Shown piece by piece: positions 7,359 through 13,087 of a stretch of 13,087 nt of DNA. Both the position numbers and the translations under genes were made by a program. The stretch is from PWPR01 sp964497955. Lineage in GTDB: Bacteria > Bacillota > UBA994 > PWPR01. Below the pieces are notes generated by a model. It worked only from the letters and a program-made list of their open reading frames with translations. It was not told the origin of the DNA and did not search any database. Position 1 is the stretch's first letter, and every line of letters begins with the position of its first letter. The stretch covers positions 1 through 13,087 of the forward strand of contig CAZCFQ010000052.1 of assembly GCA_964497955.1 (NCBI GenBank), in the 5' to 3' direction.

Positions 7359-8741
7359 TCAAATTTTTATATAAATCCATTTTCCTTTTAAATATCTTGT
7401 TAAGAATACTAAAGCTCTTACAACATGATCTGCAAACATTCCAATCCATGCTCCAACTAAACCTAAATCAAAGTAGTTTACAAGAATAAATGCAGTAACA
7501 AGTCTTGCAATCCAGATACTAGCACCTGTTCCCCACATTACGTATTTTGTATCTCCAGCTCCTCTTAAAGCACCTGCAGCAACCCTAGCAATTGCCATAA
7601 ACGGCATAGAAAAAGCCATCATTCTCAAAATAGGAATGCCTGCATTAATAACTTCTAAGTCATCAGTAAAGAAAATCATTGCTTGTTTAGCAAAAATAAA
7701 GAGTAATAACCCTACTGCAGACATTAATGCAATTGCCATATACATTGTAATATTCCCAGCTCTTCTAGCTTCATCTGGTTGTTTAGCGCCTAAATTTTGG
7801 CCAACTAGTGCAGTAGCTGCTACTGAAAAACCAAAGCCAGGCATAAAAGCTAAAGAATCAGCTCTTAATACGATCTGATGAGCTGCATACATAGCAGTAC
7901 CTAAGTTAGTTACAATCATTGTGAAAAATATTTGAGCTCCACGCATAAAAATTTGTTCTATTCCAGCAGGTATTCCAATGGATAACAACCTTTTTAATGT
8001 AGGAAAATGCAGCTTAAAGCTATCAGATCTTTTAAGTTGGACATTCGCTTTACCTTTAAATAAGACAGAAATCATTAGAATTGCTCCAATCATTCTAGCA
8101 AACATTGTTGCAGCGCCTGCTCCAGCAGTACCCATATTAGGAAATCCTAAATTACCAAATATCAATAGCCAGTTGAAAAATATATTTATCAAGTTTACTG
8201 ACACATTAACTTTCATTGCAGTGAAAGTATCACCACAGCCTCTCAAGATTCCTGTTATTACCATAATAATACAAGCAAACAAAGCAGCTAGTGCACGCCA
8301 ACGCATATATCCTGCACCAACTTCAATAACGTCCTCACCAGCTCCTAATACCCTATACCCAAGTTCTGGAAAGAAAATTCCGATTAATGCAACAGCTATT
8401 CCAAAAAAAAGAGTTACAATCAAAGCTTGTCTTGCAGCATCATTAGCCCCTTCAAAATCCTTTGCACCAATAGTTCTTGCAACTAGCACGGTAACACCAG
8501 TTCTCACTGCTGCAAAAACAGTTAATAAAAACATAATAAATTGATTGCCAAGACCAACTGCAGCAATTGCAGCAGGGCTTAATCTTCCAACCATAGCAGT
8601 ATCAGCTATTCCTACTGTTGATTGTAATAACATCTCTACAATGATTGGCCATGCTAATAATAATACTGCTTTAGGAAGATTATTTCGCGACATTTCTACT
8701 AAAGTTGTAGTTCTCTTTTTATGCTCATTTTTATTAATCAT
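7359..8741 (-). CDS. MATE-family multidrug efflux transporter
   Basis: This 460-aa protein has the usual length and hydrophobic pattern of a 12-segment MATE exporter (two MatE repeats, roughly residues 26-190 and 245-410). MATE pumps expel cationic drugs and dyes in exchange for Na+ or H+. The first membrane helix carries the family pattern VGIADTAMVGRLSPAAIAAVG (43-63), with D47 a candidate cation-coupling residue. GAGGT 7 nt upstream supports the ATG. The gene is monocistronic, with its own promoter and terminator. Its G+C content is visibly higher than its neighbours (parts reach the 40s), enough to produce long antisense open frames; this partly follows from its Ala/Gly/Pro-rich composition but could also reflect transfer. 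Substrate cannot be told from sequence. It belongs to the NorM/DinF-like side of the superfamily. Confidence 0.93.
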   Translation of the reverse strand: MINKNEHKKRTTTLVEMSRNNLPKAVLLLAWPIIVEMLLQSTVGIADTAMVGRLSPAAIAAVGLGNQFIMFLLTVFAAVRTGVTVLVARTIGAKDFEGANDAARQALIVTLFFGIAVALIGIFFPELGYRVLGAGEDVIEVGAGYMRWRALAALFACIIMVITGILRGCGDTFTAMKVNVSVNLINIFFNWLLIFGNLGFPNMGTAGAGAATMFARMIGAILMISVLFKGKANVQLKRSDSFKLHFPTLKRLLSIGIPAGIEQIFMRGAQIFFTMIVTNLGTAMYAAHQIVLRADSLAFMPGFGFSVAATALVGQNLGAKQPDEARRAGNITMYMAIALMSAVGLLLFIFAKQAMIFFTDDLEVINAGIPILRMMAFSMPFMAIARVAAGALRGAGDTKYVMWGTGASIWIARLVTAFILVNYFDLGLVGAWIGMFADHVVRALVFLTRYLKGKWIYIKI

Positions 8742-8759
8742 TTGTCTTACCTCACTAAA

Positions 8760-8776
8760 ATTTCGTATCTCGAAAT
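8760..8776. repeat. Inverted repeat at the MATE transcription start
   Basis: ATTTCG (8760-8765) and CGAAAT (8771-8776) flank a 5-nt spacer. The site covers the predicted transcription start of the MATE gene on the minus strand, where a bound repressor would block transcription. Confidence 0.35.
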
Positions 8777-8779
8777 AAT

Positions 8780-8808
8780 ATTTTACTACAATATACTTGT
8801 ATATGCAA
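8780..8808 (-). promoter_or_regulatory. Sigma-A-type promoter of the MATE gene
   Basis: On the minus strand TTGCAT (8808-8803) and TAAAAT (8785-8780) are spaced by exactly 17 nt. Transcription would start near 8773, about 30 nt before the ATG. Confidence 0.7.
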
Positions 8809-8811
8809 CTA
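8794..8811. promoter_or_regulatory. MarR-like operator overlapping the MATE -35 element
   Basis: Read on the minus strand, TAGTTGCATATACAAGTA is a quasi-palindrome with half sites around TTG and CAA separated by six A/T-rich bases. This form is typical of MarR-family operators, which often control drug exporters. It overlaps the -35 element completely, the expected place for a repressor. No MarR gene is in the window, so a regulator would have to be encoded elsewhere. Confidence 0.45.
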
Positions 8812-8896
8812 AATTATTTTAAATTTTTTTAATTTTAATTTAGGAATAATTGACAATTAATTAAGCTTCTAATAATCTGATAGGGTAACAACTTTT

Positions 8897-8925
8897 TTGA
8901 ATATAAGAACATGAATAATTATATA
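8897..8925 (+). promoter_or_regulatory. Candidate promoter for the serine hydrolase operon
   Basis: TTGAAT (8897-8902) and TATATA (8920-8925) are 17 nt apart and would give a leader of about 38 nt. An alternative is a perfect TTGACA at 8850-8855, but its -10 partner at 17 nt is poor (TAATCT, 8873-8878). One of the two probably drives the operon. Confidence 0.4.
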
Positions 8926-8969
8926 GATAAGAATACATTTAGTATCGTTAGGTGGAAAGAGAGGTAACA

Positions 8970-10340
8970 ATGAATCTAAAGAGAATGATTATGGTGTTTT
9001 TGCTCTTAACCTTAAGTCTAAGTAGCTTAGGGTGTCAACAGGAAGAGACTGTACCAGTTAAAAGTAAGATGATTGAGTTTATAAATAATTTTAATACTTA
9101 CTCAAGTGTAAAATTTAACGGTTCAATTATATTGGTGGAAGATAATGAAGTGATATTAGATGGAGGTTATGGATATTCAATTTTTGAGGACCAAATTAAT
9201 AATACTTCTGATACTATTTTCCCTATTGGGTCTATAACAAAATCTTTTACAGCAACAGCTTTATTGCAGTTAGAAGAAGAAGGTAAACTTTCTACAAATG
9301 ATAATGTATCTAATTATATTAAAGGTTTTAATCCAGATTTTAATGTCACAATACATCACTTATTAACACATACTTCTGGACTCCCTAGAGAAGGTAAGGT
9401 TTCTTTCAGTCAAGGCATTTCAATTAAAGAAAATATCGACTATATTAATAATCTAGAATTAATGTTTACACCTGGTAGTGATTTTAGTTACTCTAATGCA
9501 GGATATATTCTACTGGCAGCTATTATAGAAGAAGTTGCTAATTTATCTTATAATGAATACATAGCGAAAAATATTTTCAAGCCCTTAAATATGACAGCTT
9601 CAGTTGGAGGATTTGATGCATCTTATTTAGAGAATCAAGCAATTGGATATACTATAGAAAATGATAAAGCTATAAAGGAAAATATTTATGATCTTTCCAT
9701 AGTTACAGGCAGTGGAAATATTTACTCTACTACAAAGGATCTAGTTAAATATCTTAACTCAATAGAAAAGGAGACTATATTAACCAATAACTCAATAGAA
9801 AAAATGTTAACCACTCACTGGGGAGATAATAATTATGGTTATGGATATGGTTGGGAAGTTTATATTGACAGAGAGTATGAATGTGTTGCACATGGAGGGA
9901 CAATTGGAAGAAGTGGATATAACTCATATTTAATCAATTATCCAAAACTTGACTTATCTTTAATATTACTATCTAATACCTCTAGTGTTACTTCATTAGA
10001 AGTAGTTAGAGATTCATTACTGGCAATATATTTTGGTGAAGATGTAGTTGTGCCTAAAGAGGCAAATAAATCAGCAATAAAGGACATAGCTTTAGAAGAA
10101 TATGGTGGAACTTATTTCTTTAACGATAATTATTCAATAGATGTTGTCTATGAAAATGATTCATTATATATTACTGCAGATGACAATAATTCTTACAAAC
10201 TTGTACCAGTAATAGAGAATACTTTTCAATATGAAGGAAAAGAGTGGATAGAGGCGAATTTTAGCTTTAATGATGATAAAATTATACTAACAGTTAAAAA
10301 TATTAATACAAGTTTTCAATTTGAAAGGATAGTTAAATAG
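8970..10340 (+). CDS. Lipoprotein serine hydrolase, beta-lactamase/PBP-like
   Basis: The chosen ATG at 8970 follows GAGGT (8961-8965); an in-frame GTG at 8952 has no ribosome binding site and would only add six residues ahead of the signal. The 456-aa product begins with a lipoprotein signal ending in SSLGC, with lipidated Cys at 22, so it is anchored on the outer face of the membrane. The class C beta-lactamase/serine hydrolase fold is shown by all three active-site motifs: S88-I-T-K91 (nucleophile and general base), Y174-S-N176, and H308-G-G310 in place of KTG. LLTHTSGLP at 131-139 is also typical. The HGG form and the C-terminal beta domain (about 375-456) resemble D-amino-acid peptidases and esterases of this family more than true beta-lactamases. 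The substrate is unknown: cell-wall peptide, D-peptide or ester. It is followed 13 nt later by the phosphoesterase gene. Confidence 0.92.
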   Translation: MNLKRMIMVFLLLTLSLSSLGCQQEETVPVKSKMIEFINNFNTYSSVKFNGSIILVEDNEVILDGGYGYSIFEDQINNTSDTIFPIGSITKSFTATALLQLEEEGKLSTNDNVSNYIKGFNPDFNVTIHHLLTHTSGLPREGKVSFSQGISIKENIDYINNLELMFTPGSDFSYSNAGYILLAAIIEEVANLSYNEYIAKNIFKPLNMTASVGGFDASYLENQAIGYTIENDKAIKENIYDLSIVTGSGNIYSTTKDLVKYLNSIEKETILTNNSIEKMLTTHWGDNNYGYGYGWEVYIDREYECVAHGGTIGRSGYNSYLINYPKLDLSLILLSNTSSVTSLEVVRDSLLAIYFGEDVVVPKEANKSAIKDIALEEYGGTYFFNDNYSIDVVYENDSLYITADDNNSYKLVPVIENTFQYEGKEWIEANFSFNDDKIILTVKNINTSFQFERIVK

Positions 10341-10353
10341 AAAGGGAGTTATT

Positions 10354-10914
10354 ATGAGTAAAGACAAATTAAAAGAATACTTTGAAAAACGGGATTTTAA
10401 TAAGACACCAGAGCCAAAAGGTGAGTTAGAAGTTACCAATAAAAGACCCATTTTTGTTATACAGAAGCATGATGCTAGTAATTTGCACTATGATTTTAGA
10501 CTTGAATATGATGGAGTATTAAAGTCTTGGGCAGTTCCTAAAGGACCGTCTTTAAATCCTAGTAAAAGAAGATTGGCAATTATGACAGAAGATCATCCTT
10601 TGGATTATGCTAATTTCGAGGGTACTATTCCAGAAGAGGAATATGGTGGAGGAGAAGTTATCGTTTGGGATTTAGGAGTATATAAAAATGTAAGTGAGAA
10701 AGATGGAAGCAAAGTTAAAATTGATCAGGCTTTAGAAAATGGTAATTTAGTGGTTGAGTTATTTGGTGAAAAATTAAAAGGCCAGTTTGCACTTATTAGA
10801 ACAGGCAATGATAACAAGTGGTTACTAATAAAGAAGAAAGATGATTATGCAGATTATCATCTAAATATATTAGAAGAAAGACCTGAATCAGTGCTTAGCG
10901 GAAAAGAATTATAG
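10354..10914 (+). CDS. Stand-alone LigD-type DNA 3'-phosphoesterase
   Basis: This 186-aa protein is a complete LigD N-terminal phosphoesterase (PE) domain without the ligase or polymerase modules. In the family the Mn-dependent enzyme removes 3'-terminal ribonucleotides and 3'-phosphates from damaged DNA ends before sealing by non-homologous end joining. The catalytic signature is intact: R13-D14 and E20 in the N-terminal arm, QKHDA with H39, LHYDFR with H45, D47 and R49, SWAVPKGPS at 58-66, and DHPLDY with H81 and Y85. These match the residues known to be essential in the Pseudomonas LigD PE domain, by motif alignment. The ATG follows AAAGGGAG. The gene is 13 nt downstream of the serine hydrolase and probably cotranscribed. 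Ku and ligase genes are not present here, so its partner is unknown. Confidence 0.93.
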   Translation: MSKDKLKEYFEKRDFNKTPEPKGELEVTNKRPIFVIQKHDASNLHYDFRLEYDGVLKSWAVPKGPSLNPSKRRLAIMTEDHPLDYANFEGTIPEEEYGGGEVIVWDLGVYKNVSEKDGSKVKIDQALENGNLVVELFGEKLKGQFALIRTGNDNKWLLIKKKDDYADYHLNILEERPESVLSGKEL

Positions 10915-10925
10915 TAATAAGTGTA

Positions 10926-10954
10926 TTGACTACAAACAGCTGGTTTGATATAAT
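10926..10954 (+). promoter_or_regulatory. Strong sigma-A promoter of the ABC-F leader
   Basis: TTGACT (10926-10931) and a perfect TATAAT (10949-10954) are spaced by 17 nt. This is the best promoter match in the window. Transcription would begin near 10961, about 290 nt before the ABC-F start. Confidence 0.85.
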
Positions 10955-10986
10955 TTCACTGAAAAAAGAGAGGGGTAATTTATTAA

Positions 10987-11010
10987 ATGTTCACATTTGT
11001 TCTTAACTAA
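10987..11010 (+). CDS. Leader peptide 1 of the ABC-F attenuator
   Basis: ATG opens a 7-codon frame reading MFTFVLN, then TAA. AGAGGGG (10969-10975) lies 11 nt upstream, slightly long spacing. Codons 4 to the stop form one arm of the 13-bp stem, so translation of this ORF necessarily opens that structure. The hydrophobic peptide suits drug-dependent stalling, though that is inferred from position and precedent. Confidence 0.55.
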   Translation: MFTFVLN

Positions 11011-11064
11011 AACTAATTAAATATAAGTACTTAAAGTTTTTAGGTATTTACAGTTAAGAACAAA
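10996..11064 (+). promoter_or_regulatory. Long-range 13-bp stem enclosing leader peptide 1
   Basis: TTTGTTCTTAACT (10996-11008) is perfectly complementary to AGTTAAGAACAAA (11052-11064), enclosing a 43-nt loop. No T tract follows, so it is not a terminator. It behaves as an anti-antiterminator candidate whose formation depends on whether leader peptide 1 is being translated. Confidence 0.65.
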
Positions 11065-11097
11065 GGCATTAATAGATACTTGCTCAAAATATAATTT

Positions 11098-11123
11098 AAA
11101 TCGTATTATAGTATGCGATTTTT
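11098..11123 (+). terminator. Attenuator terminator 1 in the ABC-F leader
   Basis: AAATCGTAT (11098-11106) pairs with ATGCGATTT (11113-11121), allowing one G-U pair, over a 6-nt loop, and runs into a T tract at 11119-11123. The stem is AT-rich, so it is the weaker of the two terminators. Confidence 0.6.
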
Positions 11124-11134
11124 ACTCATGTTTT

Positions 11135-11175
11135 AAAGAGTTATAGATAGCCTTTGGTTATCTGTAGCTCTTTTT
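11135..11175 (+). terminator. Attenuator terminator 2 in the ABC-F leader
   Basis: AAAGAGTTATAGATA (11135-11149) pairs with TATCTGTAGCTCTTT (11159-11173), 15 bp with two G-U pairs, across the loop GCCTTTGGT. TTTTT (11171-11175) follows. It stands between the promoter and the gene, as in transcription attenuators. The loop can alternatively pair with 11061-11067. Confidence 0.8.
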
Positions 11176-11194
11176 GTGTTTGGAGGTGAATTCT

Positions 11195-11221
11195 ATGGTT
11201 ACAGATAATACTATCGCTTAA
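11195..11221 (+). CDS. Leader peptide 2 of the ABC-F gene
   Basis: ATG with an excellent TGGAGGTGA site (11181-11189) opens an 8-codon frame reading MVTDNTIA, then TAA. It lies after both terminators. Its last codons form the 5' arm of the hairpin masking the ABC-F ribosome binding site, so its translation would open the next gene to ribosomes. The strength of this site so close to another start argues against chance. Confidence 0.5.
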   Translation: MVTDNTIA

Positions 11222-11250
11222 TCATTAAAAAAATATTAAGGAGTGATAGT
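11210..11250 (+). promoter_or_regulatory. Hairpin over the ABC-F ribosome binding site
   Basis: ACTATC (11210-11215) pairs with GATAGT (11245-11250), and CTTAAT (11217-11222) pairs with ATTAAG (11235-11240), leaving the remaining GAGT in an internal loop. Both the AAGGAG site (11238-11243) and the bases up to the ATG at 11251 are engaged. This is the layout of translational attenuators of the ermC type. Confidence 0.6.
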
Positions 11251-12984
11251 ATGATTATTTTAGAAGGACATATGATAGGAAAATATTACGAAGACCGTGA
11301 AGTATTAAAAGATATAAGTTTTAAAATTAACAAGAATGATAGGATTGGACTTATTGGTAGTAATGGATCTGGTAAAACGACATTAGCTAATATTATCTCG
11401 GGTAATCTTAACCCAGATAGTGGAGTAATTAAAAAATTTAATAATAACTTAAAGATTTCATATTTATTACAAAGTGAAAGTTACTCAAGTGATAGATTTC
11501 AAAAAATTTTCACCAAAGAGGATGATTTTAAGATCAACTCTTTTATTGAGATATCTGGTTCAATGGGTTTAGTTAGTCTGACTAATTGGAAAACCAAGAG
11601 GATAAAGTCTCTCAGTGGAGGTGAAGTAAATAAGTTGGCACTAGCATCAGTTTGGGTTGAACAAGCTGATTTATTAATCCTTGATGAGCCAACAAATCAT
11701 TTAGATTCTTTTGGCATTAAGTGGTTAATAAATAAATTAAAAGAGTACAAAGGTGCCTTTTTAGTCATATCTCATAATAGACATTTCTTGGACCATACAA
11801 CAAAAAAAATATATGAAATAGAACATGGAAGTCTTAATGTATTTAATGGTAACTATTCATATTATCAAAGTGAAAAGAAAAGACTTAAGAATTTAGCTAT
11901 AGAGAGATACAGCACACATCAAAAGAAAATGAGTTCAATTAAGAACAAGATTAAAAAACTAAGTACTTATGCAGATAAATCTCATAATCAAGCAAGAGAA
12001 ACAGCAAGAAAAAATGGTGTTCTTTTTGGAGGAAAAGAGTTTTACAGATCAAAAGCCAAAAAACTAAGTAGCCGTGTAAAATCTCAAACAAAACGTTTAG
12101 AGAAAATGATAGAGGACGGTCCAGATAAACCAAAAGAAGATCAAACAATTAGCTTTACTATAAAAGCCAATCGTAACCACGGAAAAAGATTAATAGAAGC
12201 AGATAATATATGTAAAACATATGATAGTATTACACTGTTTAAAAATAGTTGTTTTTATATTACTCATGGTGACAAAGTTGGAGTTGTTGGCCCAAACGGA
12301 TGTGGAAAAACTACTTTAATAAAAATATTATTAGGGAAAGATTCATTATCTAAAGGCAACTTATGGGTTAGTAAAAGTGCGAGAATAGGATATCTTAGCC
12401 AAAGTATTAACGATCTTCCTAAAAGTATGAACTCTCTGGATTTCTTAAATATTACTAGTAGAAGTAAAATAGAGATAGCATATAGTTTGTTAAACAATAT
12501 GGGTTTTACTAATAATATGTTAAGTCAGCCAATTGATAACTTAAGTTATGGAGAAAAAACTAGACTTAAATTAGCAAATTTAATTATAAAAGAAAAGAAT
12601 GTATTATTATTAGATGAACCCAGCAATCATTTAGACCTTAACAGTAGATTACAGTTAGAGAAAGCTTTAAATGAATTTATGGGAACTATTTTATTAGTTT
12701 CTCATGACAAGTACATACTTGATAATGTTTGTGATTGTCTATTAGTTTTTGAAGATGAAAAGATAATCAGAAAAAACTTAAGCTTTTCAAGCTATTTAAA
12801 GAAAAAGAATCAAAGTAGTAAAGATAGTTCTAAAAGGGATAAGCTATTAATACTAGAAAACAAAATTGCTAATGTAGTTAGTAAGCTTAGCATATTATCA
12901 AAAGAGGATGAGGCTTATCCTAAATTGGATTCTCTGTACAAAGATCTAATAGAGAAAAAGAATGAAATAAAAAATAACTTATAA
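11251..12984 (+). CDS. ABC-F ATPase, probable ribosome-protection protein
   Basis: This 577-aa protein has two ABC ATPase domains and no membrane segments, which defines ABC-F proteins. These act on the ribosome E site; resistance members dislodge antibiotics from the peptidyl transferase centre. Domain 1 has GSNGSGKT (36-43), LSGGE (121-125), LILDE ending D145-E146 and H175. Domain 2 has GPNGCGKT (347-354), LSYGE (431-435), LLLDE ending D455-E456 and H485. Both sites therefore look catalytically intact. The interdomain linker (about 203-305) is Lys/Arg-rich and long, with GGKEFYRSKAKKLSSRVKSQ at 260-279, like the antibiotic-resistance and clostridial CplR/Vga/VmlR-like group. A basic C-terminal extension (about 505-577) ends in a likely coiled coil. 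AAGGAG precedes the ATG. The attenuator leader strongly supports a drug-inducible resistance role. The drug class (pleuromutilin, lincosamide, streptogramin A or other) cannot be told; a housekeeping ABC-F such as Uup is less likely. Confidence 0.92.
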   Translation: MIILEGHMIGKYYEDREVLKDISFKINKNDRIGLIGSNGSGKTTLANIISGNLNPDSGVIKKFNNNLKISYLLQSESYSSDRFQKIFTKEDDFKINSFIEISGSMGLVSLTNWKTKRIKSLSGGEVNKLALASVWVEQADLLILDEPTNHLDSFGIKWLINKLKEYKGAFLVISHNRHFLDHTTKKIYEIEHGSLNVFNGNYSYYQSEKKRLKNLAIERYSTHQKKMSSIKNKIKKLSTYADKSHNQARETARKNGVLFGGKEFYRSKAKKLSSRVKSQTKRLEKMIEDGPDKPKEDQTISFTIKANRNHGKRLIEADNICKTYDSITLFKNSCFYITHGDKVGVVGPNGCGKTTLIKILLGKDSLSKGNLWVSKSARIGYLSQSINDLPKSMNSLDFLNITSRSKIEIAYSLLNNMGFTNNMLSQPIDNLSYGEKTRLKLANLIIKEKNVLLLDEPSNHLDLNSRLQLEKALNEFMGTILLVSHDKYILDNVCDCLLVFEDEKIIRKNLSFSSYLKKKNQSSKDSSKRDKLLILENKIANVVSKLSILSKEDEAYPKLDSLYKDLIEKKNEIKNNL

Positions 12985-12996
12985 TTAAACTAATTA

Positions 12997-13035
12997 ATAA
13001 GAAGCTAATCGAGCGTTTTGCGATTAGCTTCTTAT
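12997..13035. terminator. Strong hairpin after the ABC-F gene
   Basis: A 15-bp perfect stem joins 12997-13011 (ending GAAGCTAATCG) with 13021-13035 over a 9-nt loop, 13 nt after the ABC-F stop. Neither side has a clean T tract, so it may work in both directions between convergent genes or stabilise the transcript end. Confidence 0.65.
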
Positions 13036-13046
13036 AGTTGTGTCAG

Positions 13047-13087
13047 TTAATTAGATTCATAAGCAATTTCAATCTCTTTCATTAGAT
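13047..13087 (-). CDS. Possible C-terminal end of a gene cut by the window edge
   Basis: On the minus strand the frame entering from the right edge is open for 13 codons, reading LMKEIEIAYESN and then TAA (13049-13047). It stops 12 nt before the shared hairpin, as expected for a gene convergent with the ABC-F gene. The segment is too short to identify or to be sure it is coding. Confidence 0.25.
   Translation of the reverse strand, partial: LMKEIEIAYESN

Larger units (their letters stand above)
10915..11250 (+). promoter_or_regulatory. Two-tier regulatory leader of the ABC-F gene
   Basis: This 336-nt gap is filled by a structured leader. In order it has a strong promoter (10926-10954), a 7-residue ORF (10987-11010), a 13-bp long-range stem joining 10996-11008 with 11052-11064, a terminator hairpin (11098-11123), a second terminator hairpin (11135-11175), an 8-residue ORF (11195-11221) and a hairpin that masks the ABC-F ribosome binding site (11210-11250). 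The organisation matches ribosome-mediated attenuation known for antibiotic-resistance ABC-F and erm genes. A stalled ribosome on the first ORF would break the 13-bp stem and free 11052-11067, whose CAAAGGC (11061-11067) can pair with GCCTTTG (11150-11156) in the second terminator. The pairing is seen; the mechanism is inferred. No terminator separates it from the phosphoesterase gene, so read-through transcripts meet the same control. Confidence 0.7.

Noticed and set aside
7978..8544. 188-residue open frame on the plus strand inside the MATE gene
   Set aside because: It is antisense to a clear MATE coding region, has no ribosome binding site and a composition (Ala/Pro/Ile-rich) typical of a shadow of a higher-G+C gene. 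The open frames at 7636-7878 and 8545-8778 are the same effect.
8952..8969. GTG at 8952 as start of the serine hydrolase
   Set aside because: No ribosome binding site precedes it, while the ATG at 8970 has GAGGT and gives a normal lipoprotein signal.
11951..12497. Two short minus-strand frames inside the ABC-F gene
   Set aside because: Both are shadows of conserved ABC-F sequence and lack ribosome binding sites.

Overview
The window is AT-rich DNA (roughly 30% G+C by eye) with strong AGGAGG-type ribosome binding sites, ATG/GTG/TTG starts, short intergenic gaps and intrinsic terminators. This points to a low-GC Bacillota genome, probably a clostridial or halanaerobial anaerobe; the lineage is an inference from composition and gene style, not from a marker gene. 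No rRNA, tRNA, CRISPR array, transposase or attachment site was seen.

Layout. (1) 1-334 has no convincing gene. (2) 335-3482 (+) is a three-gene operon: a membrane protein with an N-terminal zinc ribbon, a 658-aa secreted/anchored protein whose C-terminal half is a long run of 9-residue P-D/N-G repeats resembling the TCP10/CPAP G-box, and an 89-aa very basic protein. (3) 3699-5315 (+) is a DUF885-family metallopeptidase-like protein, preceded by a possible 9-codon mini-ORF. (4) It converges on a 599-aa (-) protein with signal peptide, FecR domain, transmembrane segment and C-terminal zinc ribbon, which has its own promoter. (5) 7359-8741 (-) is a MATE efflux pump with a clear promoter overlapped by a MarR-like palindrome. 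(6) 8970-10914 (+) holds a lipoprotein serine hydrolase (penicillin-binding/beta-lactamase-like fold) and a stand-alone LigD-type 3'-phosphoesterase, 13 nt apart. (7) 10926-12984 (+) is an ABC-F ATPase gene preceded by a ~290-nt leader with its own promoter, two tiny ORFs, a 13-bp long-range stem, two terminator hairpins and a hairpin over the ABC-F ribosome binding site. (8) A strong hairpin at 12997-13035 closes the window, possibly facing a (-) gene whose last codons lie at the right edge.

How it fits together. Two themes stand out. The left half encodes envelope proteins that combine an extracytoplasmic module, a membrane segment and a cytoplasmic zinc ribbon or repeat sheet; the 335-3482 operon and the FecR protein look like two versions of one envelope-associated design and share a Y-Y-D-[ST]-S-I motif just after the signal peptide. 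The right half is a drug/damage-response neighbourhood: a regulated MATE exporter, a serine hydrolase, a DNA-end repair phosphoesterase and an ABC-F protein under what appears to be ribosome-mediated attenuation. The most noteworthy items are the two-tier ABC-F leader and the bacterial G-box-like repeat protein.
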